DNA of 64,000 nucleotides from the NCBI RefSeq assembly GCF_947503045.1, contig NZ_CANNCF010000001.1, positions 744,001-808,000 of the forward strand, read 5' to 3'. Positions 1 through 8,985 of the stretch are shown piece by piece. The notes below the pieces were generated by a model. It had not been told where the DNA came from and ran no database searches. It saw only the letters and a list, made by a program, of their open reading frames with translations. The first letter of the stretch is position 1. Every line of letters begins with the position of its first letter. Made by a program: the position numbers and the translations under genes. The stretch comes from an uncultured Tateyamaria sp. (GTDB lineage Bacteria; Pseudomonadota; Alphaproteobacteria; Rhodobacterales; Rhodobacteraceae).

Positions 1-82
1 GCCTTTCAGGGGTGGGCCACATGGCCCCGATCACGCATCCCCGGATCGTTGCAGCCCCGTTGCACGACATGCTTGCCTGCAG

Positions 83-553
83 CTAGGTCGGCTCTTCGAT
101 GATGTGATCTTCCCAGTCGTCATCGGCCACGTCGAATTCGCTATAGGTGCGTCCGCGCATCGACACCCCGGCTGCGTGCACCGTTTCAGGCGTGCCTGAA
201 ATCAACGGATGCCAATCGGCGAGGCCCTTGCCCTCATGCAACAAACGATAGGCGCAGGTCTGCGGCATCCAGTAGAGATGGCTTTCGATATTGGACGGTT
301 TGAGCACAATGCAGTCAGGGACGAACTGATGGCGGATGTCATATTGGGCACAGCGGCAGGTCGCATCATCCAGCAACCGGCAGGCCACGCGGGTCAGGGC
401 CACGTCGCCGCTGTCTTCGTCCTCCAGCTTGTTGAGACAGCACTTGCCGCAACCATCGCACAGCGCCTCCCACTCGGCCTCGCTCATCTGGTCAAGGCGC
501 TTGGTTTCCCAGAACCGGGAGGCAAAGCCGCTGCGTTCAATCGGATCGCTCAC
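83..553 (-). CDS. YcgN-family cysteine cluster protein (UPF0260)
   Basis: The 156-residue protein has the YcgN/YkgJ signature: CDGCGKCC at about residues 33-40, then further cysteines in CRLLDDATCRCAQY and around PDC and TC. These cysteines probably bind a metal or Fe-S centre, but the biochemical role of the family is unknown. The start is GTG at 553-551. Its GTGA overlaps the stop of the upstream ribF gene by 4 bp, so the two are probably translationally coupled. The length is normal for the family. The family call is firm; any function beyond metal binding would be a guess. Confidence 0.9.
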   Translation of the reverse strand: MSDPIERSGFASRFWETKRLDQMSEAEWEALCDGCGKCCLNKLEDEDSGDVALTRVACRLLDDATCRCAQYDIRHQFVPDCIVLKPSNIESHLYWMPQTCAYRLLHEGKGLADWHPLISGTPETVHAAGVSMRGRTYSEFDVADDDWEDHIIEEPT

Positions 554-1482
554 AGGTCGGCCAGAATGCTGCGGGCCTGTGCGCTGTCGCGGTCCATCTG
601 GGCAATCAATGCGTCAAGATTGTCAAATTTCTCTTCGCCGCGCAGATGCTCGATCAGACCGACAGACAGGGGTGTGCCATAGAGATCGCCCGAGAAATCA
701 AAAACAAAGGTTTCAAGATTGGGCCGGTTTTCCCCGAACATCGGGCGTACACCCAAAGAGGCGACGCCGTGATACTGGCCCGCATGCGGCCCCTCCAGCA
801 CGTCCACCAGCACCGCATAGACGCCAAAGGCCGGGGGGTGCAGATCGTCAATCGACATATTGGCTGTCGGATATCCCAGATCGCGCCCGCGTTGTTCGCC
901 GTGGATGACGGGGCCCTCGATCCGATGCCAGTGGCCCAGCATTGCCGCTGCATCGCGGGTGCGTCCGGAACTCAGGGCCTCGCGGATCGCGGTCGAGGAC
1001 ACGGTGGCCGCGCTATGCGCGATCAGGGGGGCGATGGTGACGCCAAAACCCATCTCGGCCCCAAACCGTACAAGGTCCTCTGACGTCCCGGCCCGCTTGC
1101 GGCCAAAACAGAAATCCGCTCCCACCACCACATGGGTCAGCCCCAGCCCGTCACGGATCACGCGGGCGGCAAACTCTTCCGGAGACAAGCCCGCAAGACC
1201 CGCGTTAAAGGGCAACTCATACAGACGCTCCACCCCCAGCTTGGCCAGACGGCTGGCACGTGCGGCCTGGCTCATCAGCCGAAAGGGCGGAGCGTCGGGG
1301 GCGAAATACATACGCGGATGGGGTTCAAAAGTCATCACACCCAGAGGCGCCGCAGGGGCGGCGGCGCGCGCCAGATCAATCACTGACTGATGGCCCAGAT
1401 GGACACCATCGAAATTGCCGATGGCCGCACTGGCGCCGCGGTCCTCGGGCTCAACATATTGGTAATCGCGGATGATCCTCAT
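550..1482 (-). CDS. ribF: Bifunctional riboflavin kinase / FAD synthetase
   Basis: This cytoplasmic enzyme phosphorylates riboflavin to FMN and adenylylates FMN to FAD. The N-terminal nucleotidyltransferase domain shows GNFDGVHLGHQ at about residues 22-32 and a conserved STAIREAL stretch near 168. The C-terminal flavokinase domain has GYPTANM near 204. The 310-residue length is normal for bacterial RibF. The ATG at 1482-1480 is the first good start, and the 3' end overlaps the YcgN start by 4 bp. Nothing appears missing. Confidence 0.96.
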   Translation of the reverse strand: MRIIRDYQYVEPEDRGASAAIGNFDGVHLGHQSVIDLARAAAPAAPLGVMTFEPHPRMYFAPDAPPFRLMSQAARASRLAKLGVERLYELPFNAGLAGLSPEEFAARVIRDGLGLTHVVVGADFCFGRKRAGTSEDLVRFGAEMGFGVTIAPLIAHSAATVSSTAIREALSSGRTRDAAAMLGHWHRIEGPVIHGEQRGRDLGYPTANMSIDDLHPPAFGVYAVLVDVLEGPHAGQYHGVASLGVRPMFGENRPNLETFVFDFSGDLYGTPLSVGLIEHLRGEEKFDNLDALIAQMDRDSAQARSILADL

Positions 1483-1554
1483 GCGCCATGCCTAGCCGCG
1501 CCCAAGGCCAAGGGCAAGACGGCGCCCGTGGCTTCATCTGACCAAAAAATACCA

Positions 1555-1600
1555 TGGGGGAGGCCGCAAGGCCGGGGGCAAAGCCCCCCCCAAAAAAAAA
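1555..1600. repeat. REP-like double hairpin with A-tract
   Basis: Two abutting small hairpins, GGCC-gcaa-GGCC (1562-1573) and GGGGGC-aaa-GCCCCC (1574-1588), are followed by nine A residues (1592-1600). It lies between the divergent end of MaoC (minus strand, ends 1628) and the start of ribF. The A-tract is on the wrong side for a plus-strand terminator. Read on the minus strand the T-tract precedes the hairpin, so it is not a normal terminator there either. Similar GC-rich palindromes are scattered in Rhodobacteraceae genomes (recalled knowledge), so a dispersed repeat is the best label. Confidence 0.5.
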
Positions 1601-1627
1601 CGGTGTCGCCGTCAGGCGGCCTTGGGA

Positions 1628-2071
1628 TCAGTCGAACTTGCGCGAGGGGGCCAGCACCATGGCTTCGCCCATAAGAACCTTCTTGCCATCCACCGCGCAA
1701 TGACAATCCAGCTTTACCCGGCGCTTGGCCACGTCGATGTCGATCACCTTGACCTCGGCATAGACCATGTCACCGGGGCGGACCGGGGCGAGGAACTTCA
1801 GCGATTGACCCATATAGACGGTGCCGTGACCTGGCAGCTGTTCGCCAATCACGGCCGAGATCAGACCAGCCGTCAGCATGCCATGCGCGATGCGCCCGGC
1901 AAAGATGGTGTCGCGGGCATAATCGTCATCCATGTGGACAGGATTGTGATCGGTCGAGACTTCGGCAAACAACTCGATGTCTCGGTCGGTGACCTGTTTG
2001 CGCAAATGGCGGGACATGCCCATTTCGATGTCTTCGATACAGATCGTGCCGCGGGGCAGGTTGTCCAACAC
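1628..2071 (-). CDS. MaoC-family (R)-specific enoyl-CoA hydratase
   Basis: The protein has a single hot-dog fold of the MaoC dehydratase type. The catalytic Asp/His motif reads STDHNPVHMDDDYA, and a FAGRIAHGML helix follows. It probably hydrates trans-2-enoyl-CoA to (R)-3-hydroxyacyl-CoA. I chose GTG at 2071 because GGAG lies seven bases upstream and a -10-like element lies just before it. An alternative in-frame GTG at 2104 would add 11 residues. It stands alone, with no beta-oxidation partner beside it, so the in vivo substrate is open. Confidence 0.88.
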   Translation of the reverse strand: MLDNLPRGTICIEDIEMGMSRHLRKQVTDRDIELFAEVSTDHNPVHMDDDYARDTIFAGRIAHGMLTAGLISAVIGEQLPGHGTVYMGQSLKFLAPVRPGDMVYAEVKVIDIDVAKRRVKLDCHCAVDGKKVLMGEAMVLAPSRKFD

Positions 2072-2120
2072 GTTAAGGCTCCGGTAATTTTCTGGCGCAA
2101 ACACGGCGCCTCGCGCAATC

Positions 2121-2148
2121 TAATTACTTTGCACGCGCAGAAAATCAA
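2121..2148 (-). promoter_or_regulatory. Candidate sigma-70 promoter of the MaoC gene
   Basis: On the minus strand, TTGATT (2148-2143) and TAATTA (2126-2121) are separated by 16 bp. They sit just upstream of the two possible GTG starts. The position favours the shorter reading frame starting at 2071. The prediction rests only on similarity to the consensus. Confidence 0.35.
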
Positions 2149-2160
2149 GTAAAAAGTAGG

Positions 2161-3033
2161 TCAGCGCAGATGCCCTATCGAAAAGGTTGGAGCGCTCTTT
2201 TCCTTTTCCAGATAGGCGCTTAGCGCGTCGGGGTCCGGCTGGGTCACGGTTTTTGTTTCGGATGCGGCCAGCCCGCCCGAGATAAAGAGCGAATCGATAT
2301 CCTCACCCATGGCGCCTGCGATGTCGGTCAGGACCCCGTCGCCGATGGCCAGAATGCCTGAATCCGGCACGTCTACACCCAGCTCAAACAGGCGACGACG
2401 GGCCAGATCGTAGATCGGCGGATGGGGTTTGCCAAAGTACAAGCTTTCGCCCCCCATTTCGGTATAAAGTTGCGCCAAGGCGCCTGCGCACCACTCGCGC
2501 ACCTCGCCCCGGTCCACCACGATATCCGGATTGGCACAGAGCAGTTTCAGCCCCAATTGCTTGGCCATCAGAAATTCGGGGCGCATCACATCCGGGTCCG
2601 CCATCGCATCGCGCGGACCGGTGCAGACGATCCCCTCGGCCTCTTGTAGCGGTACCATCTGAATGTTAACCGGATCCTTGATCACGCCAATGGGTTCAAA
2701 GAATTTCTCTTCACCCGGCTGGCCGATAAAAAACACCTTTTCCCCCACGATGCCGCGAAACATCGCCGCGCGGGCGCTGTCGCCAGAGGTCGCGATCGTG
2801 TCCCAGGCATCATCGGGCACACCAAAATGCACCAATTGCTTGGTCACCCCGGCACGTGGGCGGGGCGAGTTGGTGACCAGCACCACCTTGCCGCCACGCT
2901 TGCGATAGGCCTGCAGTGCTGTGACCGCCTCCGGTAGGGCGTGGACTCCGTTGTGCACGCAGCCCCACAGATCGACGAACAAGGCGTCATAACGCTCCGA
3001 AATCTCGGACAGGGCGGAAATGATCTGGGTCAT
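2161..3033 (-). CDS. HAD-superfamily hydrolase, TIGR01459/NagD-like type
   Basis: Predicted phosphatase of the HAD class IIA group. Visible motifs are DLWGCVHNG near residue 21 (motif I, nucleophilic Asp), VTNSPRPR (motif II), FGKPHPPIYDLA (motif III Lys) and IGDGVLTDIAGA (motif IV). The start is the ATG at 3033, which begins MTQIISALSE. An in-frame start at 3075 would add a low-complexity 14-residue extension that I reject. The physiological phosphoester is unknown; the TIGR01459 subgroup is common in alphaproteobacteria. Confidence 0.87.
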   Translation of the reverse strand: MTQIISALSEISERYDALFVDLWGCVHNGVHALPEAVTALQAYRKRGGKVVLVTNSPRPRAGVTKQLVHFGVPDDAWDTIATSGDSARAAMFRGIVGEKVFFIGQPGEEKFFEPIGVIKDPVNIQMVPLQEAEGIVCTGPRDAMADPDVMRPEFLMAKQLGLKLLCANPDIVVDRGEVREWCAGALAQLYTEMGGESLYFGKPHPPIYDLARRRLFELGVDVPDSGILAIGDGVLTDIAGAMGEDIDSLFISGGLAASETKTVTQPDPDALSAYLEKEKSAPTFSIGHLR

Positions 3034-3076
3034 GGCTTGGGCTCCCGGGGTGGCCGTGTTGGGTGGCGCGGCCACG

Positions 3077-3104
3077 TAAAAAGGCGGACCACAGGTCCGC
3101 CTTA
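3077..3104 (-). terminator. Intrinsic terminator downstream of the pyrophosphatase gene
   Basis: A perfect 10-bp stem (3081-3090 with 3094-3103, core GGCGGACC/GGTCCGCC) with a 3-base loop is followed on the minus strand by a short T-tract. It lies 56 bp past the stop of ppaC and upstream of the HAD gene start, the right place to separate the two genes. Confidence 0.75.
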
Positions 3105-3159
3105 CGACAGCACGCCGCCATTGGAAAGTAAGGCGCTGGTGTCCTGCGCCAACCCGGTC

Positions 3160-4080
3160 TCAGACCTTGAGATTCGGGATGATCTGTTTCTTGCGGCTCA
3201 TCACGCCTGGCAGGACGACGGTGTCGCCAGACACGGTGGCACCAAAGCTCTTTTCGGCCACACCCTTCACCCGGTCATTGGGGATCAGCATCGTCGCCTC
3301 TTCGTTCAGGATGTCGACCACGAACAGCAGCACTTCGTCCGCGCCGTCTTCCTTGGCGACATCGACCATCGACGCCATCAGGCTGTCCTTGCGATCCAGC
3401 ACGATCTTGGGCGCCGTGGTTTCCAGAACCGAGACGCGGAATTCGGTGCCGTCCACAGTGTATTCCTTGCTGTCCATCCGCAGCAGTTCGGCGTCGGAAA
3501 AGGCCGACACATCCGATTTCGCCTCGAACATTTCGGCCGCATAAAGCGGGATGTCGATTCCGAGATCGCGCGCCAGATCATAGGCGATGGCCTTGTCTTC
3601 CTGCGTTGTGGTGGGCGAGCGGAATTCGAGCGTGTCGGACAGGATGCAGGACAGCATCGCGCCTTTGACCCATGCCGGGGCCTGAGCCATGTCCTTGCCG
3701 ATCATCTTCCACATGATGGTGGCGGTGCAGGCCAGAGGCTCGATCCGGATGTCGATGGGGCCCTTGGTTTCCAGCCCGCCGACCAACTTGTGGTGGTCGA
3801 TGATGCCGGTGATGTCGGCATCATTGATGTTGTCTGGCAATTCAGCCGGGTTGTTGGTGTCCACGATCACAACCGGCTGGTCCGCGTCCACGGATGAGAT
3901 GATGCGCGGCTTGGGCAAGTCCCACTTTTTCAGAACAAAGGCCGCTTCGGTGTTGGGCTCGCCCAGCAGCACCGCCTCGGCTTCGGAGCCTTTGACCTCG
4001 TTCAGGTACCACGCCCAGATGATGGGGGAGCCGGTGGAATCGGTGTCAGGTGATTTGTGGCCAAAAACCAGGGTTGTCAT
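3160..4080 (-). CDS. ppaC: Manganese-dependent inorganic pyrophosphatase (family II)
   Basis: Hydrolyses pyrophosphate to two phosphates in the cytoplasm. It is a DHH-superfamily enzyme: GHKSPDTDS near residues 7-15 supplies metal-binding His/Asp residues, the DHH motif appears in IIDHHKLVGG, and SRKKQIIP near the C-terminus is the substrate-binding RKK motif. The length of 306 is typical. It has its own terminator and stands as a single gene. Using the family II enzyme rather than the soluble family I type is a feature of many alphaproteobacteria. Confidence 0.94.
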   Translation of the reverse strand: MTTLVFGHKSPDTDSTGSPIIWAWYLNEVKGSEAEAVLLGEPNTEAAFVLKKWDLPKPRIISSVDADQPVVIVDTNNPAELPDNINDADITGIIDHHKLVGGLETKGPIDIRIEPLACTATIMWKMIGKDMAQAPAWVKGAMLSCILSDTLEFRSPTTTQEDKAIAYDLARDLGIDIPLYAAEMFEAKSDVSAFSDAELLRMDSKEYTVDGTEFRVSVLETTAPKIVLDRKDSLMASMVDVAKEDGADEVLLFVVDILNEEATMLIPNDRVKGVAEKSFGATVSGDTVVLPGVMSRKKQIIPNLKV

Positions 4081-4243
4081 GGGCAGGGCGTCCTTGCAGA
4101 GGGGAGAGATTTTGCGCCCTTATAACAAGCTGTCCTGCGGTGTCACGGGGGGCAAATGGGCCGCAGTGTCGCGCCGGGCGCGCGGTTGATCCGCGCGCAC
4201 CCTCGGGTTATGATTTCGGCATCTGAAAAGGAGTGCCCTGCAC

Positions 4244-4261
4244 ATGGACAACCTGGCCTGA
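4244..4261 (+). other. Five-codon mini-ORF with Shine-Dalgarno (MDNLA)
   Basis: AAAAGGAG precedes an ATG that opens a five-codon frame ending in TGA. It is the first of two similar mini-ORFs in the 560-bp gap between ppaC and the DUF2161 gene. A leader peptide or translational attenuator is possible. Chance is also possible, because nothing beyond the ribosome-binding site and the repetition supports it. Confidence 0.3.
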
Positions 4262-4321
4262 CCGCCCACCCGATCCTGCACCACGCGATTGGTGCGCCTC
4301 GATTTCAGGAGTGATCTGACA

Positions 4322-4339
4322 ATGGACCAGCACGGCTGA
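4322..4339 (+). other. Second five-codon mini-ORF with Shine-Dalgarno (MDQHG)
   Basis: CAGGAGT lies ten bases before an ATG that again opens a five-codon frame starting Met-Asp and ending in TGA, followed by CCCGC. It repeats the layout of the mini-ORF 78 bp upstream. A CCCGC-aagc-GCGGG hairpin follows directly. The function is unknown. Confidence 0.3.
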
Positions 4340-4408
4340 CCCGCAAGCGCGGGGATCATGCGCGCGGCGTGCGCGTTTCCAGTTCTTCAGACGCGAAAGG
4401 GGCACCTC

Positions 4409-4576
4409 ATGCCCAGAAAATCCAAACCCGCCGCAAAACGCGGCACCCATCGTCCTGCCACCAAAGCCCCAAAGGCGGCCCGGCCACCTGCGCCCGCAGC
4501 CCGACCCGCCCATCTGCGCACTCAGGTGCGGGGCGGCCGGCCGCCCCGCATTCCCGGGCGCACCGGCGGGCGCTAG
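4409..4576 (+). CDS. Possible small basic protein, 55 aa, unknown
   Basis: An ATG preceded by GAAAGGGG opens a 55-codon frame rich in Lys, Arg, Ala and Pro (it begins MPRKSKPAAKRGTHRP). Lys/Pro/Ala-rich low-complexity sequence of this kind can be a nucleic-acid-binding tail, but GC-rich noncoding DNA also yields it by chance. It ends 65 bp before the DUF2161 start and follows the two mini-ORFs. I do not recognise a family. Confidence 0.3.
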   Translation: MPRKSKPAAKRGTHRPATKAPKAARPPAPAARPAHLRTQVRGGRPPRIPGRTGGR

Positions 4577-4641
4577 GCCCTTGCATCGGGGCCGCGCGTG
4601 GGGTTTCCTCGCGTGGCCCATCCCAGTCCGGACGACGCCCC

Positions 4642-5316
4642 GTGAGCGCACGCGAAACCGACCTTTATCCACCCGTCAAAACCTTTCTCGAAGGGCAGGG
4701 ATATGTGGTGAAATCCGAAGTGGGCGCGGCCGATGTAGTTGCAGTGCGTGGCGGCGAGCCGCCGGTGATCGTGGAACTCAAGCTCGGTTTTTCCCTCACG
4801 CTTGTGCATCAATGCGTGGCGCGGCTGTCGGTCTCGGACGAGGTCTACATGGCTGTGGCGCGGGGCAAGGGGAAACGGTTTCTGAAATCCGTGAAAGAGA
4901 TGACGCGGCTATGCCGCCGTCTTGGGTTGGGTCTGATGACCGTGCGACTCAGCGACAGTCTGGTGCAGGTGCATTGCGACCCTGGGCCTTACGCGCCGCG
5001 CAAGAACACGCGCAAACAGGGCCAGTTGCTCAAGGAGTTTGCCGGACGCGTGGGCGATCCCAACGATGGCGGACAGACCCGCGTGGGTCTGATCACGGCC
5101 TATCGGCAGGATGCGCTGAAACTGGCCATGTACCTGTTTGAGGTGGGGGCCTGCAAAGGCGCGGATGTGGCGCGTGAAACCGGCATCGCACGGGCCACGA
5201 CCATGATGCGCGACGACCATTATGGCTGGTTCGAAAAGGTCGAAAAAGGTGTCTATGGACTGACGCCAAAAGGGGCTGAGGCGGTGGCCTCGTCGGGCAC
5301 CGTGCTTGGGGGGTAG
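4642..5316 (+). CDS. DUF2161 PD-(D/E)XK nuclease-like protein
   Basis: The 224-residue protein shows the core of a PD-(D/E)XK fold: SEVGAADVVAV supplies the Asp, and VIVELKLG the E-x-K. The remainder matches the DUF2161 family, with RKNTRKQGQLLKEF near the middle and a C-terminal winged-helix-like part containing DVARETGIARATTMMR. The start is GTG at 4642; the frame stays open further upstream, but that part looks noncoding. The family is annotated as putative phosphodiesterase; no activity is known to me. No neighbour suggests a role. Confidence 0.82.
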   Translation: MSARETDLYPPVKTFLEGQGYVVKSEVGAADVVAVRGGEPPVIVELKLGFSLTLVHQCVARLSVSDEVYMAVARGKGKRFLKSVKEMTRLCRRLGLGLMTVRLSDSLVQVHCDPGPYAPRKNTRKQGQLLKEFAGRVGDPNDGGQTRVGLITAYRQDALKLAMYLFEVGACKGADVARETGIARATTMMRDDHYGWFEKVEKGVYGLTPKGAEAVASSGTVLGG

Positions 5317-5361
5317 CGGGCTTTGACACAGAGTCCGGCGCGTTTTCCGGTTTGCAGAACG

Positions 5362-5856
5362 TCACGCAGGGATCAGCGTGTCCGCCATGAGATCATCCAG
5401 AAACAGGCTCAGCAATTGCAACCGACCCGACACGTCGGCCTTGCGATATAGGGCCGCGCATTGCGCCTTGATCGTCCCTTGGGCCGTGTCGCGCAGTTTG
5501 GCCATTTCGGCCACGGAATAGCCTTTGATTGCGAGCACGGCGACAGCCCGTTCGGCTTCGGTCAGTTGCCATTCGCCAAAGCGAACCTCGAGCAGTTCAG
5601 CGAATGCGCCCGACGCGATTTTGAGCTGATCGGTGATCTGGTCCTGACGGCGCAGCATCTGACGCAATTCTGATCCGGTGAACACAAGCCCAAGAAACAG
5701 GGCAAGGGTCACGATCCCCTCGATCACATCACTTTCCGCCAAGGCGTTCGCATGACCCGGAGCGAACAGGTCAATCACGACGTCCATGGTGAAATAGGCA
5801 CAGCAAACGGCCTGCAAGGAAAACAGGCCCCAGAGGATGATACGGCGTGATGGCAT
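5362..5856 (-). CDS. Membrane-anchored LuxR-type HTH regulator
   Basis: The 164-residue protein has two N-terminal hydrophobic segments (about 7-27 and 43-62), a polar linker, and a C-terminal LuxR/GerE-type helix-turn-helix (about 97-155). The HTH begins LTEAERAVAVLAIKGYSVAEMA and continues through GTIKAQCAALYRKADV. No sensor domain other than the membrane hairpin is present. It lies 63 bp downstream of the PepSY gene on the same strand, so the pair may form a small signalling unit. The target genes are unknown. Confidence 0.8.
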   Translation of the reverse strand: MPSRRIILWGLFSLQAVCCAYFTMDVVIDLFAPGHANALAESDVIEGIVTLALFLGLVFTGSELRQMLRRQDQITDQLKIASGAFAELLEVRFGEWQLTEAERAVAVLAIKGYSVAEMAKLRDTAQGTIKAQCAALYRKADVSGRLQLLSLFLDDLMADTLIPA

Positions 5857-5919
5857 TTCAGGTCTTTCTTGGTGTTTGGCCGCCCGGGTATTCGCCGGGC
5901 AGCCACTGGTCTGTGCAGC

Positions 5920-6201
5920 TTAGTCGTCGCTGTTGGTTTCGTCATCCTCCGCTTCGATTTCCGTGATCAGGCCGGTGTCCATCGCGACTTCGATTTCCAT
6001 CGCCACGCCGTCCAGCGTGACTTCGGCCTCGATTTCGCCGTCCTCGACTTCGATTTCTTGCACCTCGTATCCCATGCTGGTCAGGGCGGCACGCACATCC
6101 GCTTCGGTCGAGCCAAGGGACTGGCCCACATCCAGCCCGGCAAAGGCGGTAGCAGGAAAAAGAAGGGCGGTGATCAGGGCGGGTTTTGCAAAGGATGTCA
6201 T
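5920..6201 (-). CDS. Secreted PepSY-domain protein
   Basis: The 93-residue protein has a Sec signal peptide (MTSFAKPALITALLFPATAFAG, with AFA at the cleavage site) and then one PepSY-like module with GSTEADVRAALTSMGYEV and a very acidic tail. PepSY domains are periplasmic and often inhibit or sense proteases, but a specific role cannot be given. The protein is strongly acidic throughout. It is probably co-transcribed with the membrane LuxR-type regulator downstream. Confidence 0.78.
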   Translation of the reverse strand: MTSFAKPALITALLFPATAFAGLDVGQSLGSTEADVRAALTSMGYEVQEIEVEDGEIEAEVTLDGVAMEIEVAMDTGLITEIEAEDDETNSDD

Positions 6202-6375
6202 GTGTTTTCTCCACTTTTCACATTGTGCCGCGTCAGTGCGGCTGGGAGTGAGGTGTGGAGCGGCCCGCCCATTCTGAATTTGACTTTTGGCCGAAACGTC
6301 GGGGCCTAGGCCGAAGGTTTACCGCGCCAAAGCGGCCTTGTTGAAAATTTTTCGCAAGCCTGCGCAGGCAAAGCG

Positions 6376-6404
6376 TTGACTCGCAGCGCGCAGCCGCCTA
6401 ACTA
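6376..6404 (+). promoter_or_regulatory. Promoter of groES-groEL
   Basis: TTGACT (6376-6381), a 17-bp spacer, and TAACTA (6399-6404) form a good housekeeping promoter. The CIRCE element begins eight bases later, over the expected transcription start. Confidence 0.75.
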
Positions 6405-6411
6405 CGCTCCG

Positions 6412-6438
6412 TTATCACTCAAGCAAGGCGAGTGCTAA
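6412..6438 (+). promoter_or_regulatory. CIRCE operator (HrcA binding site)
   Basis: The inverted repeat TTATCACTC-N9-GAGTGCTAA differs from the CIRCE consensus (TTAGCACTC-N9-GAGTGCTAA) at one base. Its location just after the groES promoter predicts repression by HrcA and release on heat shock. The hrcA gene is not in this window. Confidence 0.95.
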
Positions 6439-6493
6439 TGGCCCCTAACTCGGGGTCTGGGAAGGAAACTTTGAGCCTTAAGGAGCTGCAAAG

Positions 6494-6781
6494 ATGGCAT
6501 TGAAACCGCTTCATGACCGCGTGCTGGTACGCCGCACGGAAAGCGAAGAGAAAACCGCTGGCGGACTTATCATCCCCGATAGCGCCAAGGAAAAGCCAAG
6601 CGAAGGCGAAATCGTGTCCGCAGGCCCCGGTGCCCGCAAGGACAGCGGTGAGCTGATCGAAATGGCCGTGAAAGCCGGCGACAAGGTGCTGTTCGGCAAA
6701 TGGTCTGGCACCGAAGTCACCATCGACGGTGAAGAACTGCTGATGATGAAAGAATCCGACATCATGGGGATCATCGAGTAA
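6494..6781 (+). CDS. groES: Co-chaperonin GroES
   Basis: The 95-residue GroES caps the GroEL folding chamber in the cytoplasm. The sequence begins [20 protein letters not shown]; it includes the mobile loop region around [16 protein letters not shown] and ends with DIMGIIE. The gene is preceded by AAGGAG and by a CIRCE-controlled promoter. The groEL start follows after 52 bp, and the two form the usual operon. Length and motifs are normal. Confidence 0.98.
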   Translation: MALKPLHDRVLVRRTESEEKTAGGLIIPDSAKEKPSEGEIVSAGPGARKDSGELIEMAVKAGDKVLFGKWSGTEVTIDGEELLMMKESDIMGIIE

Positions 6782-6800
6782 GCGCACGCCGCTTCTCTGA

Positions 6801-8477
<1,677 letters not shown>

Positions 8478-8564
8478 ACACGTTTCGCACTGCGAAACGC
8501 GCGATCCCGACCGGTGTTTGGCCTTGGTCAGGCACCGACGGGACCGACCAGAAAACATACGATC

Positions 8565-8591
8565 AAGGGCGTCCGATAGGGCGCCCTTTTT
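8565..8591 (+). terminator. Intrinsic terminator of groES-groEL
   Basis: The stem AAGGGCG (8565-8571) / CGCCCTT (8582-8588) has a ten-base loop and a run of T residues to 8591, about 90 bp after the groEL stop. Confidence 0.85.
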
Positions 8592-8985
8592 GCATGCGAA
8601 ACGGGTCATTTTTTGCCCGCCACAGCCCCCCGAATCCGCACATGATTGATGGCTCGAAAAAGCGAATCACTTGCACGCGATTCGGGACGCCTGGGGCATT
8701 GATGTGCGAATTTCGGGAGTTTCGTTCAGAAATCCGGCACAATGCCCTATTTCTGAACGCTTTGTTGATTTGTTCGGTAAGGCCATAAAGTTATTGAGTT
8801 TTTCCGACCTGGCGTGTGACGGGCCGAATTTCGCATGCAGAAGTTGATGCTGGTTGGCGTCAAGGTCAACTATTGAGATTCGCGCGCTACGGGAATGTGG
8901 CGCCGGTATGGCATTCCAGACTCCTAAATAAGGCGAATTCTGTTAACCTTACGTTCATTAACGTTAATCAAGAGGAAATATTAAA
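8592..8985. other. Intergenic region without a gene, containing a hairpin
   Basis: No reading frame here has convincing coding character. The stretch holds the inverted repeat listed separately at 8723-8759 and, close to the next gene, an AT-rich promoter-like zone with the repeated motif GTTAACCTTACGTTCATTAACGTTAA-like half sites (8942-8967, given in part). The ribosome-binding site AGAGGAAA lies just before the ATG at 8986. Confidence 0.5.
8723..8759. repeat. Perfect 11-bp inverted repeat with nested stem
   Basis: CGTTCAGAAAT (8723-8733) pairs exactly with ATTTCTGAACG (8749-8759). The intervening bases contain a second short stem, GGCA-caa-TGCC. No T-tract follows, so it is not a typical terminator. 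It could be an operator or a structured RNA element upstream of the VPLPA-CTERM gene. Confidence 0.6.

Noticed and set aside
1592-1600. A nine-A tract after a GC-rich hairpin that might be a terminator
   Set aside because: The tract is A on the plus strand, and on the minus strand it precedes the hairpin, so neither direction gives the stem-then-T-tract order.
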